DNA of 64,000 nucleotides, taken from contig LT608321.1 in NCBI GenBank assembly GCA_900095835.1, positions 1,671,501 through 1,735,500 on the forward strand. Direction: 5' to 3'. The notes beneath the pieces were generated by a model. It did no database searches and was not told the origin of the DNA. It saw only the letters and a list, made by a program, of their open reading frames with translations. How positions within the stretch are numbered: the stretch's first letter is position 1; each line of letters begins with the position of its first letter. This document shows positions 19,442 through 29,491 of this stretch, piece after piece. Source of the stretch: Ihuprevotella massiliensis. GTDB taxonomy: Bacteria; Bacteroidota; Bacteroidia; Bacteroidales; Bacteroidaceae. Position numbers and translations under genes: made by a program.

Positions 19442-20533
19442 ATGAAAAATCCACTTCGCGGACTGCTCCTTCTGTTGGTAGCAGTTTGTTGCATTGCTTG
19501 TCGCAGCAACAATTCCGCCACTTCTGACACAAATTCTTCTCAAACTATGAACAAGACTGCAACTCTCTATTTCGCTGGTGGCTGTTTCTGGGGCACCGAG
19601 CATTATTTCAAACAAATCCGTGGCGTCCTCTCCACCAAAGTGGGCTATGCCAATGGCAACATCGAGCATCCCACCTACGAACAAGTATGCTCCAAAACCA
19701 CTGGTTTCGCCGAAGCTGTGGAAGTAACTTATAATCCTGAGGTTCTTCCCCTCACCCTTCTCGTGCAACTCTATTTCCGTAGTATCGACCCCACCAGCAT
19801 CAACCGCCAAGGTGGCGACATCGGCACGCAATATCGCACTGGCATCTACTACACCGATCCCGACACTCGTCCCTTCCTCATAGCCGAGCGCACCAAGTTG
19901 GCACAAGCCATTGGTAAAAATGTGGCAGTAGAAATCGAACCTTTGCGCAATTTCTATGCAGCTGAGGACTATCACCAAGACTATTTGGACAAAAATCCTG
20001 GAGGATATTGCCACGTTTCTCCTGCCCTCTTTGCAGAAGCTCGCAAAGCCAATGCCGACACCACGCAGCACAAATATGAGCGTCCCTCCACAGATACGCT
20101 CAAATCTAAGCTCACCGAAATCCAATATCAAGTCACGCAAAACGCTGCCACCGAACGTCCTTTCACCAATGAATACGACCACGAGTTTCGTCCTGGCATC
20201 TATGTAGACATCACCACAGGAGAACCCCTCTTCCTCTCCACCGACAAATTCGACTCCGGTTGTGGATGGCCCGCATTCTCCAAGCCCATAGATGCCCATC
20301 TTTTGAAGAATATCAAAGACTCTTCCCACGGCATGCAGCGCATCGAGGTGCGCAGCAACAAGGGGAATGCCCACCTAGGTCACGTCTTCAACGATGGTCC
20401 CAAGGAAAAGGGCGGTTTGCGCTATTGCATCAACAGTGCTTCCCTGCGTTTCGTCCCTCAAGCCGAGATGGAAAAGCAAGGTTATGGCGCCTACCTCCCC
20501 TTGTTGGAGACACCCAAGGCAGCACAGCACTAA
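19442..20533 (+). CDS. msrAB: Methionine sulfoxide reductase MsrA-MsrB fusion lipoprotein
   Basis: 363 residues. A lipoprotein signal ends in CCIAC with Cys20 as the likely acylated residue. The MsrA domain (about 40-200) holds the catalytic Cys48 in GGCFWG. The MsrB domain (about 220-355) has [12 protein letters not shown] and the catalytic Cys329 in [11 protein letters not shown]. MsrB here has GEPLF at the place of the zinc-binding CxxC, as in other zinc-free forms. Together they repair S- and R-methionine sulfoxide. The lipid anchor implies action in the periplasm or at the outer membrane, against host or oxygen-derived oxidants. Confidence 0.95.
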   Translation: MKNPLRGLLLLLVAVCCIACRSNNSATSDTNSSQTMNKTATLYFAGGCFWGTEHYFKQIRGVLSTKVGYANGNIEHPTYEQVCSKTTGFAEAVEVTYNPEVLPLTLLVQLYFRSIDPTSINRQGGDIGTQYRTGIYYTDPDTRPFLIAERTKLAQAIGKNVAVEIEPLRNFYAAEDYHQDYLDKNPGGYCHVSPALFAEARKANADTTQHKYERPSTDTLKSKLTEIQYQVTQNAATERPFTNEYDHEFRPGIYVDITTGEPLFLSTDKFDSGCGWPAFSKPIDAHLLKNIKDSSHGMQRIEVRSNKGNAHLGHVFNDGPKEKGGLRYCINSASLRFVPQAEMEKQGYGAYLPLLETPKAAQH

Positions 20534-20553
20534 AAGCTCCTAGAAAAGAGAAA

Positions 20554-20615
20554 AAACGTGGGAGATAATTCAAAAAATGTCGGAGATTTCTTAGGATTTC
20601 TCCGACATTCTTTTT
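20554..20615 (+). terminator. Terminator of msrAB; modular hairpin repeat, locus B
   Basis: AATGTCGGAGA (20576-20586) pairs with TCTCCGACATT (20599-20609), then CTTTTTG. A second unit, AACGTGGGAGA, precedes it at 20555. The sequence belongs to the same family as loci at 8486, 40636 and 59085. Confidence 0.8.
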
Positions 20616-20955
20616 GTTCTATTTGAAAGTAGGCAGTACTATCAAATCAGCCTGCAATTTGAACTACCTGCCAGAAAGTGCAAGTCCACCGAGAGAAAGC
20701 TACAATTATCAGCGCGAAAATTAGAGTTTTACAAAGAAAAAAATAGTAATTTTGTAACAGCAACGTTCATCATCAGGATGTGTAGATTCGAATATGCCGA
20801 ATAAAGGCTATTTTCCCTCCTTAATCCTGCTAATGATTGGATAGAATTTGTATTCTATCTTTCACCACAAGTTCAATTTCCAGTTTAGTACCTCCTCGTC
20901 ATCATGTTCTCGCTTAGCGTGAAGAAAAATGTGGAGAAACAAAAAGTCTCGCCTT
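20616..20955. other. Intergenic, 340 bp, upstream of the BspA-like gene
   Basis: It contains a possible -7 box TAATTTTG at 20747-20754 and otherwise no recognisable feature. Confidence 0.4.
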
Positions 20956-22854
20956 ATGACAAAAGCTATCTTCCATCTTCGACAGTTCCGTGTACTGCTC
21001 ATTGTCCTGTTGTGTTCATTTTTTTCTCTTCCACTAAGTGCGAAGAGCGCCTATGTCGAGCAGAGCAAAGATGAAACCACCCTCACCTTCTACTATGATA
21101 ACGACCGTGGTTCGCGTAGAGGTGAAATTTGGGGTATCGATGAGAATTTCTCATTTTATGGATGGAGGATACAGAAGGTGGTGTTTGAAGATTCCTTCAA
21201 GGATTACCGTCCCACTAGCACCGCCCGATGGTTTGCGGGTTTTAAATCACTCGTTAATATTGTAGGGCTTGAAAACCTCAATACTTCTGAAGTGACGGAT
21301 ATGAGCGCGATGTTTGAAGGTTGCTCTAGTTTGACGTTTCTGAATCTCTCCAACTTCAACACCTCCGCGGTGACGAAGATGAGGGGGATGTTCTCTGGTT
21401 GCTATGGTTTGAAGGAACTCAATGTTTCTAATTTCAACACCTCCGCGGTGACGGATATGAGTATTATGTTCTCTCGTTGCTCTAGTTTGACGTCTCTGAA
21501 CCTTTCCAACTTCAACACCTCTAAGGTGACGAATATGAGTGAGATGTTCTATAATTGCTATGGTTTGAAAGAACTCAATGTTTCTAATTTCAATACCTCT
21601 GCGGTGACGAATATGAGCGGAATGTTCTATAATTGCTCTAGATTGACAGAACTCAATGTTTCTAATTTCAATACCTCTGCGGTGACGGATATGAGAAAAA
21701 TGTTCTCGCTTTGCTCTAGATTGATAGAACTCAATGTTTCTAATTTCAACACCTCTGCGGTGACAAATATGTATGATATGTTCTCTGGTTGCTCTAGATT
21801 GACAGAACTCAATGTTTCTAATTTCAACACCTCTGCGGTGACGGATATGAGTTATATGTTCTCGCTTTGCTATGACTTGAAGGAACTCAATCTCTCCAAA
21901 TTCAATACTTCTTCGGTGACGGATATGAGCTGGATGTTCTGGGGTTGCTCTAGTTTGAAGGAACTCAATCTCTCCAAATTCAATACTTCTTCGGTGACAA
22001 ATATGGGAGAAATGTTCTATTATTGCTCTGGTTTGAAGGCACTCAATCTCTCCAAATTCAACACCTCTGCGGTGACGAATATGAGATTTATGTTCTCTGG
22101 TTGCTCTAGATTGACAGAACTCAATGTTTCTAATTTCAACACCTCTGCGGTGACGGATATGAGTTATATGTTCTCGCTTTGCTCTAGATTGACAGAACTC
22201 AATGTTTCTAATTTCAACACCTCTGCGGTAACGGATATGAGCTCTATGTTCTATAATTGCTCTGGTTTGAAGGCACTCAAACTCTCCAAATTCAATACTT
22301 CTTCGGTAACGGATATGAGCTACATGTTCTATAATTGCTCTGGTTTGAAGGCACTCAAACTTTCCAAATTCAATACTTCTTCGGTGATGGATATGAGCTC
22401 TATGTTCTATAATTGCTCTGGTTTGAAGGCACTCAATCTCTCCAAATTCAATACTTCTTCGGTGACGGATATGAGCTCTATGTTCTATAATTGCTCTGGT
22501 TTGAAGGCACTCAATCTCTCCAAATTCAATACTTCTTCGGTGACGGATATGAGCTATATGTTCTATAATTGCTCTAGATTGACAGAACTCAATGTTTCTA
22601 ATTTCAACACCTCTGCGGTAACGGATATGAGAAAAATGTTCTCTGGTTGCTCTAGTTTGAAGACCATATTCAACACCGATACATGGCGATGTGATAATTC
22701 TCAAAACATGTTCTATGACTGCACTCAATTGAAGGGAGTTGTGAAGTATGATGCTAGCAAGTTGGATGTCACGATGGCAAATCCAACAACGGGCTATTTC
22801 ACTGATCCTAATAGGAAGGTTGAAGCCTATGTGTTGCAGAGCGAAGACCAATAA
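20956..22854 (+). CDS. BspA-like leucine-rich repeat surface protein (DUF285 repeats)
   Basis: 632 residues. An N-terminal signal peptide runs to about 35 (LSAKSAYVEQ). An entry module, TLTFYYDNDRGSRRGEIWGI then VVFEDSFKDYRPTSTARWF, follows. From about 110 there are about 17 repeats of 26 residues (78 bp) of the form VTDMSxMFxNCSxLxxLNLS then NFNTS. Such BspA/Mycoplasma-type repeats mediate adhesion in oral Bacteroidota. The last repeats at 22228-22560 are almost identical at DNA level. The protein ends abruptly in VEAYVLQSEDQ, where a second entry module should begin, so the C-terminus appears truncated by a frameshifting deletion. The frame opens at 20929, but Met at 20956 starts the signal peptide. 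Confidence 0.85.
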   Translation: MTKAIFHLRQFRVLLIVLLCSFFSLPLSAKSAYVEQSKDETTLTFYYDNDRGSRRGEIWGIDENFSFYGWRIQKVVFEDSFKDYRPTSTARWFAGFKSLVNIVGLENLNTSEVTDMSAMFEGCSSLTFLNLSNFNTSAVTKMRGMFSGCYGLKELNVSNFNTSAVTDMSIMFSRCSSLTSLNLSNFNTSKVTNMSEMFYNCYGLKELNVSNFNTSAVTNMSGMFYNCSRLTELNVSNFNTSAVTDMRKMFSLCSRLIELNVSNFNTSAVTNMYDMFSGCSRLTELNVSNFNTSAVTDMSYMFSLCYDLKELNLSKFNTSSVTDMSWMFWGCSSLKELNLSKFNTSSVTNMGEMFYYCSGLKALNLSKFNTSAVTNMRFMFSGCSRLTELNVSNFNTSAVTDMSYMFSLCSRLTELNVSNFNTSAVTDMSSMFYNCSGLKALKLSKFNTSSVTDMSYMFYNCSGLKALKLSKFNTSSVMDMSSMFYNCSGLKALNLSKFNTSSVTDMSSMFYNCSGLKALNLSKFNTSSVTDMSYMFYNCSRLTELNVSNFNTSAVTDMRKMFSGCSSLKTIFNTDTWRCDNSQNMFYDCTQLKGVVKYDASKLDVTMANPTTGYFTDPNRKVEAYVLQSEDQ

Positions 22855-23064
22855 TCGTAAATCGCGTAGCGGTAAAACTTGGTACATCGATGAGAAGTCA
22901 ATTAGTTCCAAACCTGTCTGTGCTGGAACATACTCTACTTCTAACATGGTGGTCAAAAAGGTAGTGTTTGATGCTTCGTTCAAGGATTTTAGACCTACCA
23001 CCACGGAATATTGGTTTTATAATCTAAAAGCACTCACCACTATTTTATCTAAATACTTAGTCTA
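22843..23064 (+). pseudogene. Remnant of a second BspA-like entry module
   Basis: In the other frame the sequence reads NNRKSRSGKTWYIDEKSIS, then VVKKVVFDASFKDFRPTTTE and YWFYNLKALTTI. These align with the entry module of the gene just upstream (VVFEDSFKDYRPTSTARWF, GFKSLVNI). The expected TLTFYYD segment is missing at the junction, and the frame is shifted there. After TTI the similarity stops and a stop codon follows. So the parent protein had at least two modules and lost the second. Confidence 0.75.
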
Positions 23065-23111
23065 ATCTGCAAGTTTTGTGTCCTTTGAAGATGCGAACTT
23101 GCAGATTTTTT
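23064..23111 (+). terminator. Rho-independent terminator after the BspA-like locus
   Basis: AATCTGCAAGTT (23064-23075) pairs perfectly with AACTTGCAGATT (23096-23107), followed by a T run to 23111. Confidence 0.9.
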
Positions 23112-23184
23112 CATGATTATAAACGCCCCTTGCTCGCTATCACTGTCGTGTGTGAGAACGGAAAGATGTTTTGCTACAAAAACA

Positions 23185-23215
23185 TTGGTTATGCGACAAG
23201 AAAATCGTAATTTCG
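23185..23215 (+). promoter_or_regulatory. sbcD promoter
   Basis: TTGG (23185-23188), a 19-nt spacer, then TAATTTCG (23208-23215), one base off TAnnTTTG. It lies 50 bp before the sbcD start. Confidence 0.65.
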
Positions 23216-23264
23216 CAATACTGTATATACTCCATCTCATTATATTTCACGCGCAAAGATTACA

Positions 23265-24500
23265 ATGAAAATCATCCATACCGCCGACCTCCACTTGGGC
23301 AATGTCTTTCATCAACACAGTCGTGTGGCTGAGCATCGCCATTTCTTCCAATGGTTGCTCCAAACGCTGAAGCACGAAGAGCCAGATGCTCTCATCATCA
23401 GTGGCGACATCTTCGATTCGCCTAACCCCAGTGTGGAGGTACAACGTCTGTTTTTTGATTTTCTCAACCAATGCACGCAGGAAAATGAAGGAATGCAGGT
23501 GGTGGTGATAGCGGGCAACCACGATTCTGGAGCGCGCATCGAAGCTGCCGAAGAGTTGCTGCGCCTGCACAACATCTATGTGCGCGGCACTGTGCAGCGA
23601 AAGGGAGAAAACATCGATTTTGAACGCAACATTCTTCCCCTTTCTCCTCGCCACACGTCGGAGGCAGCTGTGGTGTGCTATGCTCTGCCTTTCTTGCGCT
23701 CGATGGACTATCCCCACAATTTGAGTGTGGAAGGCGGCATCAAATATCATTTGCAGCAGATGGACAAATGTCACAAAGCGAGTGAGTTTAAAAAACTTCC
23801 CGTGGTGCTGGCAGCTCACTTCTATGCTGTGGGTGCTTTTGTCAATGAGCAGGAGCACAGCGAGCGTTTGGTGGTGGGCGGTCAAGACTGTGTTGAGGTG
23901 GGCGATTTGGGCAAACGCTATGCCTACACGGCACTGGGACACATCCACAAGGCGCAGGAAGTGGCAGACCTCGAGACAGTGCGCTATTCGGGCAGCCCGA
24001 TAGCCCTCTCCTTCTCGGAGGTGGACTATAAACGCAGTGTGATGCTGGTGGAAGTGGATGAGCGTGGACGCGCTGAGGTGCGTGCCATTGACTACACCCC
24101 CTTGTGCGATTTGCTCACCCTACCGAAATATGGTTATGCTTCGCCCGAAAAACTCCTGTCGCTCTTGGCAGATTTGCCCAAAGACGATGGCACAACCCCT
24201 CGCGAAACTTGGCCCTATCTGGAACTCCATGTGCAACTCTCACAACCCGAACCCGAATTGCGTGCCAAGATAGCCAAACTCTTGGAAGACAAAGCGGTGC
24301 GTTTCTGCCGTGTCACCACGGAAACAGCAAAACGTGAACCACAAACCACAGAAACTTTGCCTTCGCTCGAGACACAATTAGAGCAAATAAGCCCCCTAGA
24401 GTTGGCACAGCGCTGCTACCAATCGCAGTTTGGCAACGAGATGTCGGAAGCCTTGGTGCAACGCTTCCAAATGGCACAACAAGCGCTCCAAGAGGCTTAG
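23265..24500 (+). CDS. sbcD: Exonuclease subunit SbcD (Mre11-like)
   Basis: 411 residues. This is the nuclease subunit of SbcCD, which cuts hairpins and processes double-strand ends. The calcineurin-like metallophosphoesterase motifs are in order: HTADLHLG, SGDIFDSPNP, AGNHDSG, AAHFYAVGA and ALGHIHKAQ. A C-terminal capping region follows. It acts in the cytoplasm with SbcC, encoded 69 bp downstream. A hairpin nuclease is notable in a genome segment this rich in inverted repeats. Confidence 0.95.
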   Translation: MKIIHTADLHLGNVFHQHSRVAEHRHFFQWLLQTLKHEEPDALIISGDIFDSPNPSVEVQRLFFDFLNQCTQENEGMQVVVIAGNHDSGARIEAAEELLRLHNIYVRGTVQRKGENIDFERNILPLSPRHTSEAAVVCYALPFLRSMDYPHNLSVEGGIKYHLQQMDKCHKASEFKKLPVVLAAHFYAVGAFVNEQEHSERLVVGGQDCVEVGDLGKRYAYTALGHIHKAQEVADLETVRYSGSPIALSFSEVDYKRSVMLVEVDERGRAEVRAIDYTPLCDLLTLPKYGYASPEKLLSLLADLPKDDGTTPRETWPYLELHVQLSQPEPELRAKIAKLLEDKAVRFCRVTTETAKREPQTTETLPSLETQLEQISPLELAQRCYQSQFGNEMSEALVQRFQMAQQALQEA

Positions 24501-24569
24501 TATTCACGGGCTTTGCCCAGAAGCTCCCTCCCTTATATTTCTCCTCGCATCCTACATTTCATAGGCGAC

Positions 24570-27500
24570 ATGACGATAGATTCCATTAGCATTTGCAACA
24601 TCACCTCTCTCGAAGGGGAACACTTCATAGATTTCACTGCCGAACCGCTGCGTTCGGCGGGGCTTTTTGCCATCACGGGCGACACTGGAGCTGGCAAAAG
24701 TAGCTTGCTCGACGCCATTTGTTTGGCACTCTACGACGAAACACCACGTTTGGACGAAAAAGTGGACAAGGTGTCGAAAGAGCAGAAGGACTATGTGCTG
24801 AAAAACAATGTGAAAACGCTCAAAGACACGCGTTTTTATTTGCGTCGTGGAGCACAAAGTGGCTATGCACGTGTGAGATTTTCCATGCCCAATGGCGGCA
24901 CTTACGAAGCTGGTTGGGAAGTGAGCATGACACGCAACGAGACCTTCCGAGAGGTGGAACGCTACTTGGACGAGATTTCGCCCAAGGGGAAGGTGACGCG
25001 CATTGCTTCGGGCAAGAAAAACACGCAAGAGGCGGTGGAGCGTGTGATAGGATTGGATTATCAACAATTCTCACGCACTGTGATTTTGGCGCAAGGAAGT
25101 TTCGCTAGTTTCCTCAAAGCACAATCTGCCGAAAAGAGTGTGTTGCTCGAAAAGCTCACCGGCACCGACATCTATGGCAGCATCTCGAAGAAAATTTACG
25201 AGATGAGCAAGGAGGCTGAGGGCGAAGTGCGCAGTGAAGAAGCCAAATATGAAGGTTTGTCGCAAGGTCGTTTGGCAGAGGAAGATGTGGTGGAATTGCA
25301 ACATCGCGAACAACAGTTGGCGAGTGTCCTCCTCGATTTGGAGCAACGCAAAGCGCGCACCACTCATTTCTTGCAGTGGCATGAGAAGAACGAGGAGTTG
25401 AAAGCGCAATACAACGCAGCCATGAAGTTAAATGTGGCAGCCAATAGCGCCTATCTGCTCATGCGTGAGCAAGAGAAGGCTTTGGCACGCTATGATGCTG
25501 TGTTGCCCTTCCACACGGCTTATGAACAAATCAATGAGCTGACCAACCAAATTGATAAAATCAAAGATGAAGAGAGTCGAATTGCCCTAAAAATCACTCA
25601 AGAAGAAGCGCAGAGCAAGCAAGCCGAACAAGATTTGCAACAAGCTGATGAGCGCAAATTGGCAGCTCAAGAGACTTTGCGCTTGCGCCGTCCCGACATC
25701 GATCGTGGATATGGTTTGCAGGGGCTCATTTCTTCGCTCGAAAAGCAACAAATCGATGCCGAAAAGGCAAAAGATGAGGCAGTGTTGGCTCAGGATCAAA
25801 CCAATGTGGATTTGACCACTCGTTTGCACGAAGAAAATCGTTTGAAAGAAAATCTGGAAAAAGACAATTTGCGTCGTCAGGCATTGGACGTTCACCGCTC
25901 AATGTTTGACAATTATCAGACGATTATTGAGAAGCTCAAGCAATATGTTGCAGAAAAACATAACTATGAGAAGTGGGAGCAGGAGTATCAACAAGAGAAT
26001 CAGACGATACAAAACCTTACGGAGCAGTTGAATAAGGTGAAAACCACGGTGCGCGAACAGGAAGATGAATTGTCGAGTCTGCGTGCCAGTCGTTTGGGAC
26101 ATCAGCAGTCGATAGCGCACATCTCGGAGGCGGAACTCAACGAGTCCTACAATCGCGACATTCAACGTAAAATGCTGTTGGAAGAAGCCAGAATAGCGTG
26201 GCAAACCATCACCGATCGTTACGAAAAAATGTCGCTGCTTCGTGCGAATCAACAGCGATGGAAGCGACAAATCGAGCTGAAAGAAACAGAAATTCTCGCG
26301 GCTGAAAAAGAGGAACAATCGCGTTTCAATCGCTTTGAAGAACTGAAAGATGCCTTTGTGTTGGCGCAGGTGCAGGATGTGGAAAAGCTCCGCGAACTGC
26401 TCAAAGAAGGCATGCCCTGCCCAGTGTGCGGAAGTGCGCACCATCCCTATCACACAGAGGTGGAACAGGTGTCGGGCGAACGCCAACAACAACTCAAAAA
26501 GGACTATCTAGATGCCGAAAACAACTACAAGGCGCAAAGAAATTTGCTCGCGCAGCTCAAAGAAGAAAGACGTGATCAGATGTCGAAACAAAAAAGCGAG
26601 AAGCAGTTGCTGGAGAGTCTAGAGCAAGAGCAGAGCAGTTCTGTGGAGAATTGGAAGAAGTTTACTGACCTCGACACCTCCTTTGTGGACTGTTCGGCTG
26701 AAGTGAATCGAGGTGCGCGCAAAACGACTATCGAGATGCTCCTCGATGCTGTGAAGCGACAGATGCAACAAAGCGAAAAAGATTTGGCTTCTTGTCGTTT
26801 CCACACTAAAGCGCTGAATGAGGTGAACGAAAAGCTGACAAAGCTCGAAGAATCTCTGGGTGCGTCGTCGCAAAAGAAGATGGATTTAGAAGCCAAACTT
26901 CAAGTGTGCACCCAAAATGGTCATCGCATTCATCAGTTGATGATGAAAAGCAATACGGACATCGAAACGTTGTATGGTTCACTCGGCGATTTGCTCACTC
27001 TGTCGGGATGGCGCGAAGAAAACGCTATCGAAGGCTACCTAAAGCGACTGGGCGAACTCTACGATGAATGGCGTCAGCTTAACGAAAAAATCACAACTAA
27101 CACCACTGACTTGGAAATGTTGCGCCAGCGCATTGCTACATTGAAGGAGACAGCTCAAAAGCAAATGCAACTGACCAACGATTGCCGCAGCAAGTGCAGC
27201 CAACTGCGCGAACAACTGGCGGAACATCGTGAAGAAATTGTGCGAATGTTTGGACAGGACACACCGCAAAGTTTGGCAGAAAAATTGCAACGCAACATTG
27301 ACGAAGCCACTGCGCAATGTCAACAACTCCAACAAAACAGCAACACCCTCAAAGCTCAGTTGCAGCAGTCTATCGGACAGCAACAGAGTTTGGCACAAAG
27401 TCGCCTGAGAGCGGATGTCGATTTGCGTCAGCGTCGTACGGAGCTTGATATGGAAATCACGCGTTTCAACCGCGAAAATGAGCCTTTGCAGCAACAAGAA

Positions 27501-28331
27501 CTGGCACGGATATTCCAAGACCCTCGCGACTGGCAAGCACTGCGACAGGAGATTGAGGCTTGCAAAAACCGTCATCTCCTCACCGAACAAAAGAAGCAGC
27601 AGGCACTCGAAGCCTATACCAACTGGCAAGGTCAAGCCAACCGCCCTTCGGATGCCGAAGCCGAACAGCCTGAAGCCTTGACGGAAAGTTTGCCACTCTT
27701 GGAGGCGGAACATCGCCAAAAGCAAAGGGAACAAGATGAGGTGAAGCACCGATTGTGCCGACACGAAGATAGCATCAAGGAGTCGGAAGCGCAGAGCAAA
27801 AAAGTGGCACTGGCGAAAGAGAATGCCGAAGAATGGGCGCGTCTTAACGCTGTGTTTGGCTCGAGCGAAGGCAAAAAGTTCCGCGATATGGCGCAGAGCT
27901 ACACCTTCTCTCTCCTCGTGCAACATGCCAACTTCCATCTCCATCGCCTCACCCCTCGATATGATTTGAATGTATTTCCTGGTTCGCTCACGCTCGAAGT
28001 GGTGGACCATGATATGCTCGATGAGCGTCGCTATGTCAATTCCCTTTCGGGAGGCGAAACTTTCATTGTTTCCTTGGCACTTGCCTTAGGATTGGCTTCA
28101 CTCTCCAGCACAACTTTGAACATCGGTAGTTTGTTTATCGACGAAGGTTTTGGACATTTAGATGAGGCTTCCCTTGGATTGGTGCTCGATGCGCTTGCTG
28201 CACTCGAAGACAGCCAAGGACGCAAAGTGGGAGTGGTGAGCCACACCGAACAGATTCGCGCACAGATTGCTCCACAAATCAAGGTGGTGAAACAAGGTGC
28301 GGGCGGAACTTCTACGATTGAGGTGGAATAA
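24570..28331 (+). CDS. sbcC: Exonuclease subunit SbcC (Rad50-like ATPase)
   Basis: 1253 residues. This is the SMC-type ATPase partner of SbcD. Walker A is GDTGAGKS at 37-44. Long Gln/Glu/Lys-rich coiled coils occupy about 190-1060, broken by the zinc hook CPVC (Cys617/Cys620). The ABC signature LSGGE is at 1159-1163, and Walker B is LFIDEGFGHLDE starting at 1188. The frame is open 19 codons upstream, but MTIDSISICNITSLEG is the normal start. It tethers and processes DNA ends. Confidence 0.95.
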   Translation: MTIDSISICNITSLEGEHFIDFTAEPLRSAGLFAITGDTGAGKSSLLDAICLALYDETPRLDEKVDKVSKEQKDYVLKNNVKTLKDTRFYLRRGAQSGYARVRFSMPNGGTYEAGWEVSMTRNETFREVERYLDEISPKGKVTRIASGKKNTQEAVERVIGLDYQQFSRTVILAQGSFASFLKAQSAEKSVLLEKLTGTDIYGSISKKIYEMSKEAEGEVRSEEAKYEGLSQGRLAEEDVVELQHREQQLASVLLDLEQRKARTTHFLQWHEKNEELKAQYNAAMKLNVAANSAYLLMREQEKALARYDAVLPFHTAYEQINELTNQIDKIKDEESRIALKITQEEAQSKQAEQDLQQADERKLAAQETLRLRRPDIDRGYGLQGLISSLEKQQIDAEKAKDEAVLAQDQTNVDLTTRLHEENRLKENLEKDNLRRQALDVHRSMFDNYQTIIEKLKQYVAEKHNYEKWEQEYQQENQTIQNLTEQLNKVKTTVREQEDELSSLRASRLGHQQSIAHISEAELNESYNRDIQRKMLLEEARIAWQTITDRYEKMSLLRANQQRWKRQIELKETEILAAEKEEQSRFNRFEELKDAFVLAQVQDVEKLRELLKEGMPCPVCGSAHHPYHTEVEQVSGERQQQLKKDYLDAENNYKAQRNLLAQLKEERRDQMSKQKSEKQLLESLEQEQSSSVENWKKFTDLDTSFVDCSAEVNRGARKTTIEMLLDAVKRQMQQSEKDLASCRFHTKALNEVNEKLTKLEESLGASSQKKMDLEAKLQVCTQNGHRIHQLMMKSNTDIETLYGSLGDLLTLSGWREENAIEGYLKRLGELYDEWRQLNEKITTNTTDLEMLRQRIATLKETAQKQMQLTNDCRSKCSQLREQLAEHREEIVRMFGQDTPQSLAEKLQRNIDEATAQCQQLQQNSNTLKAQLQQSIGQQQSLAQSRLRADVDLRQRRTELDMEITRFNRENEPLQQQELARIFQDPRDWQALRQEIEACKNRHLLTEQKKQQALEAYTNWQGQANRPSDAEAEQPEALTESLPLLEAEHRQKQREQDEVKHRLCRHEDSIKESEAQSKKVALAKENAEEWARLNAVFGSSEGKKFRDMAQSYTFSLLVQHANFHLHRLTPRYDLNVFPGSLTLEVVDHDMLDERRYVNSLSGGETFIVSLALALGLASLSSTTLNIGSLFIDEGFGHLDEASLGLVLDALAALEDSQGRKVGVVSHTEQIRAQIAPQIKVVKQGAGGTSTIEVE

Positions 28332-28475
28332 ACTTCCATCTATCTGTCGATTGCTATGTTTGTCTGGTGGCAGATGAAAGTCCTCTGCAGCAGTTGTCCC
28401 TAAATGTTTGGGTAACTGTCAGTATTGTGGGACATCTTGCCGCGCTGGACACTTTATTCTCTTGCATTTTTTCCA

Positions 28476-29069
28476 ATGAAAAAGATACTTTTCTTGCATG
28501 GTTTCGCTTCAAGCGGCCATTCTGGCACGGTGATGACGCTGCGCCAACTGCTTTATGCCGATGGAGTGTCGGTGATTGCTCCCGACCTGCCTGTGATGCC
28601 GCAAGAGGCAATGGCACTCATCGCACAGCTCATCGAAGACGAACGCCCCGATGTGGTGGTGACCTCGTCGATGGGTGGACTCTTTGGCGAGCAACTGCAC
28701 GGCATTCCGCGTGTGCTCATCAATCCGGCTTGGTCGATGTCGCGCCTATTGACGTTTGGTGGCATGGGACGTCGCGAGTTTTACAACAAGCGTGCCGACG
28801 GGGCTAAGGATTTCAAGGTAGACAAGGAGATGGTGGCTGAGTTTAAAGCCATCGAAAAGAACACGGGCAAGGGCATCACTGCCGAAGATAAGCAAATGGT
28901 GTGGGGACTCTTTGGCGATAAAGACAAACGAGTGAACCACCAAAAGGATTTTGTGAAACTCTATGGCAAGGAGCATTTTGTGGTGTTCGATGGTGAACAC
29001 TCCTTGAACGACAAGGTGCTGAGCCGAGTGGTGCTACCCATCGTGCGCGAACTCCTAGAATTGCACTAA
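28476..29069 (+). CDS. YqiA-type alpha/beta-hydrolase (esterase-like)
   Basis: 197 residues starting MKKILFLHGFASSGHSGT. The HGF oxyanion region, the nucleophile elbow VVTSSMGG (Ser near 66) and a late GEHSLND giving the catalytic His fit the YqiA/YcfP family of small alpha/beta-hydrolases. The substrate is unknown. It is cytoplasmic. The frame is open upstream, but Met at 28476 aligns with the first beta strand and is chosen. Confidence 0.78.
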   Translation: MKKILFLHGFASSGHSGTVMTLRQLLYADGVSVIAPDLPVMPQEAMALIAQLIEDERPDVVVTSSMGGLFGEQLHGIPRVLINPAWSMSRLLTFGGMGRREFYNKRADGAKDFKVDKEMVAEFKAIEKNTGKGITAEDKQMVWGLFGDKDKRVNHQKDFVKLYGKEHFVVFDGEHSLNDKVLSRVVLPIVRELLELH

Positions 29070-29260
29070 GGAGGACAGTGGGCACTGCTCATTACCTTTC
29101 AAATCAACCTCAGAATAATCTGTTACGGAGAACTTAAACGTGCCATTCTAGGCACTAGCGAGAAGATGCTTATCGACGGGATAGTAAAGTTCGGTGTGGA
29201 GAATCAGTAAGTGTTTATTAAGCTCAGCATCCCTCATAAAAATGAACTAATAATCCCTTA

Positions 29261-29290
29261 GACCATTTCGAGGATATCCTCGAAATGGTC
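29261..29290. repeat. Perfect 30-bp palindrome without a loop
   Basis: GACCATTTCGAGGAT is followed directly by its exact reverse complement. It lies inside the DinD remnant and also codes for DHFEDILEMV in frame. Confidence 0.9.
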
Positions 29291-29444
29291 AGTATCGGAT
29301 CTGGAACAGAACGTTCTTTGAAATCTGTAAAACTATCCCGTTATGCATGTTACTTGATAGTACAGAATGCTGATCCGAGCAAAGAGGTAGTGGCGAATGG
29401 ACAAACTTATTTTGCCATTCAGACACGGACAGCTATAAAACGAA

Positions 29445-29491
29445 ACAACGCTGGACGATTCCACAAGGAGTTGTCCAGCGTTGTCTTTTTC
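29445..29491 (+). terminator. Terminator downstream of the DinD remnant
   Basis: ACAACGCTGGAC (29445-29456) pairs perfectly with GTCCAGCGTTGT (29473-29484), then CTTTTTC. Confidence 0.88.

Noticed and set aside
21247-23004. 585-codon minus-strand frame opposite the BspA-like gene
   Set aside because: It mirrors the 78-bp repeats of the plus-strand gene and shows repeated IEHxxHIRHRR with no family; it is a shadow.
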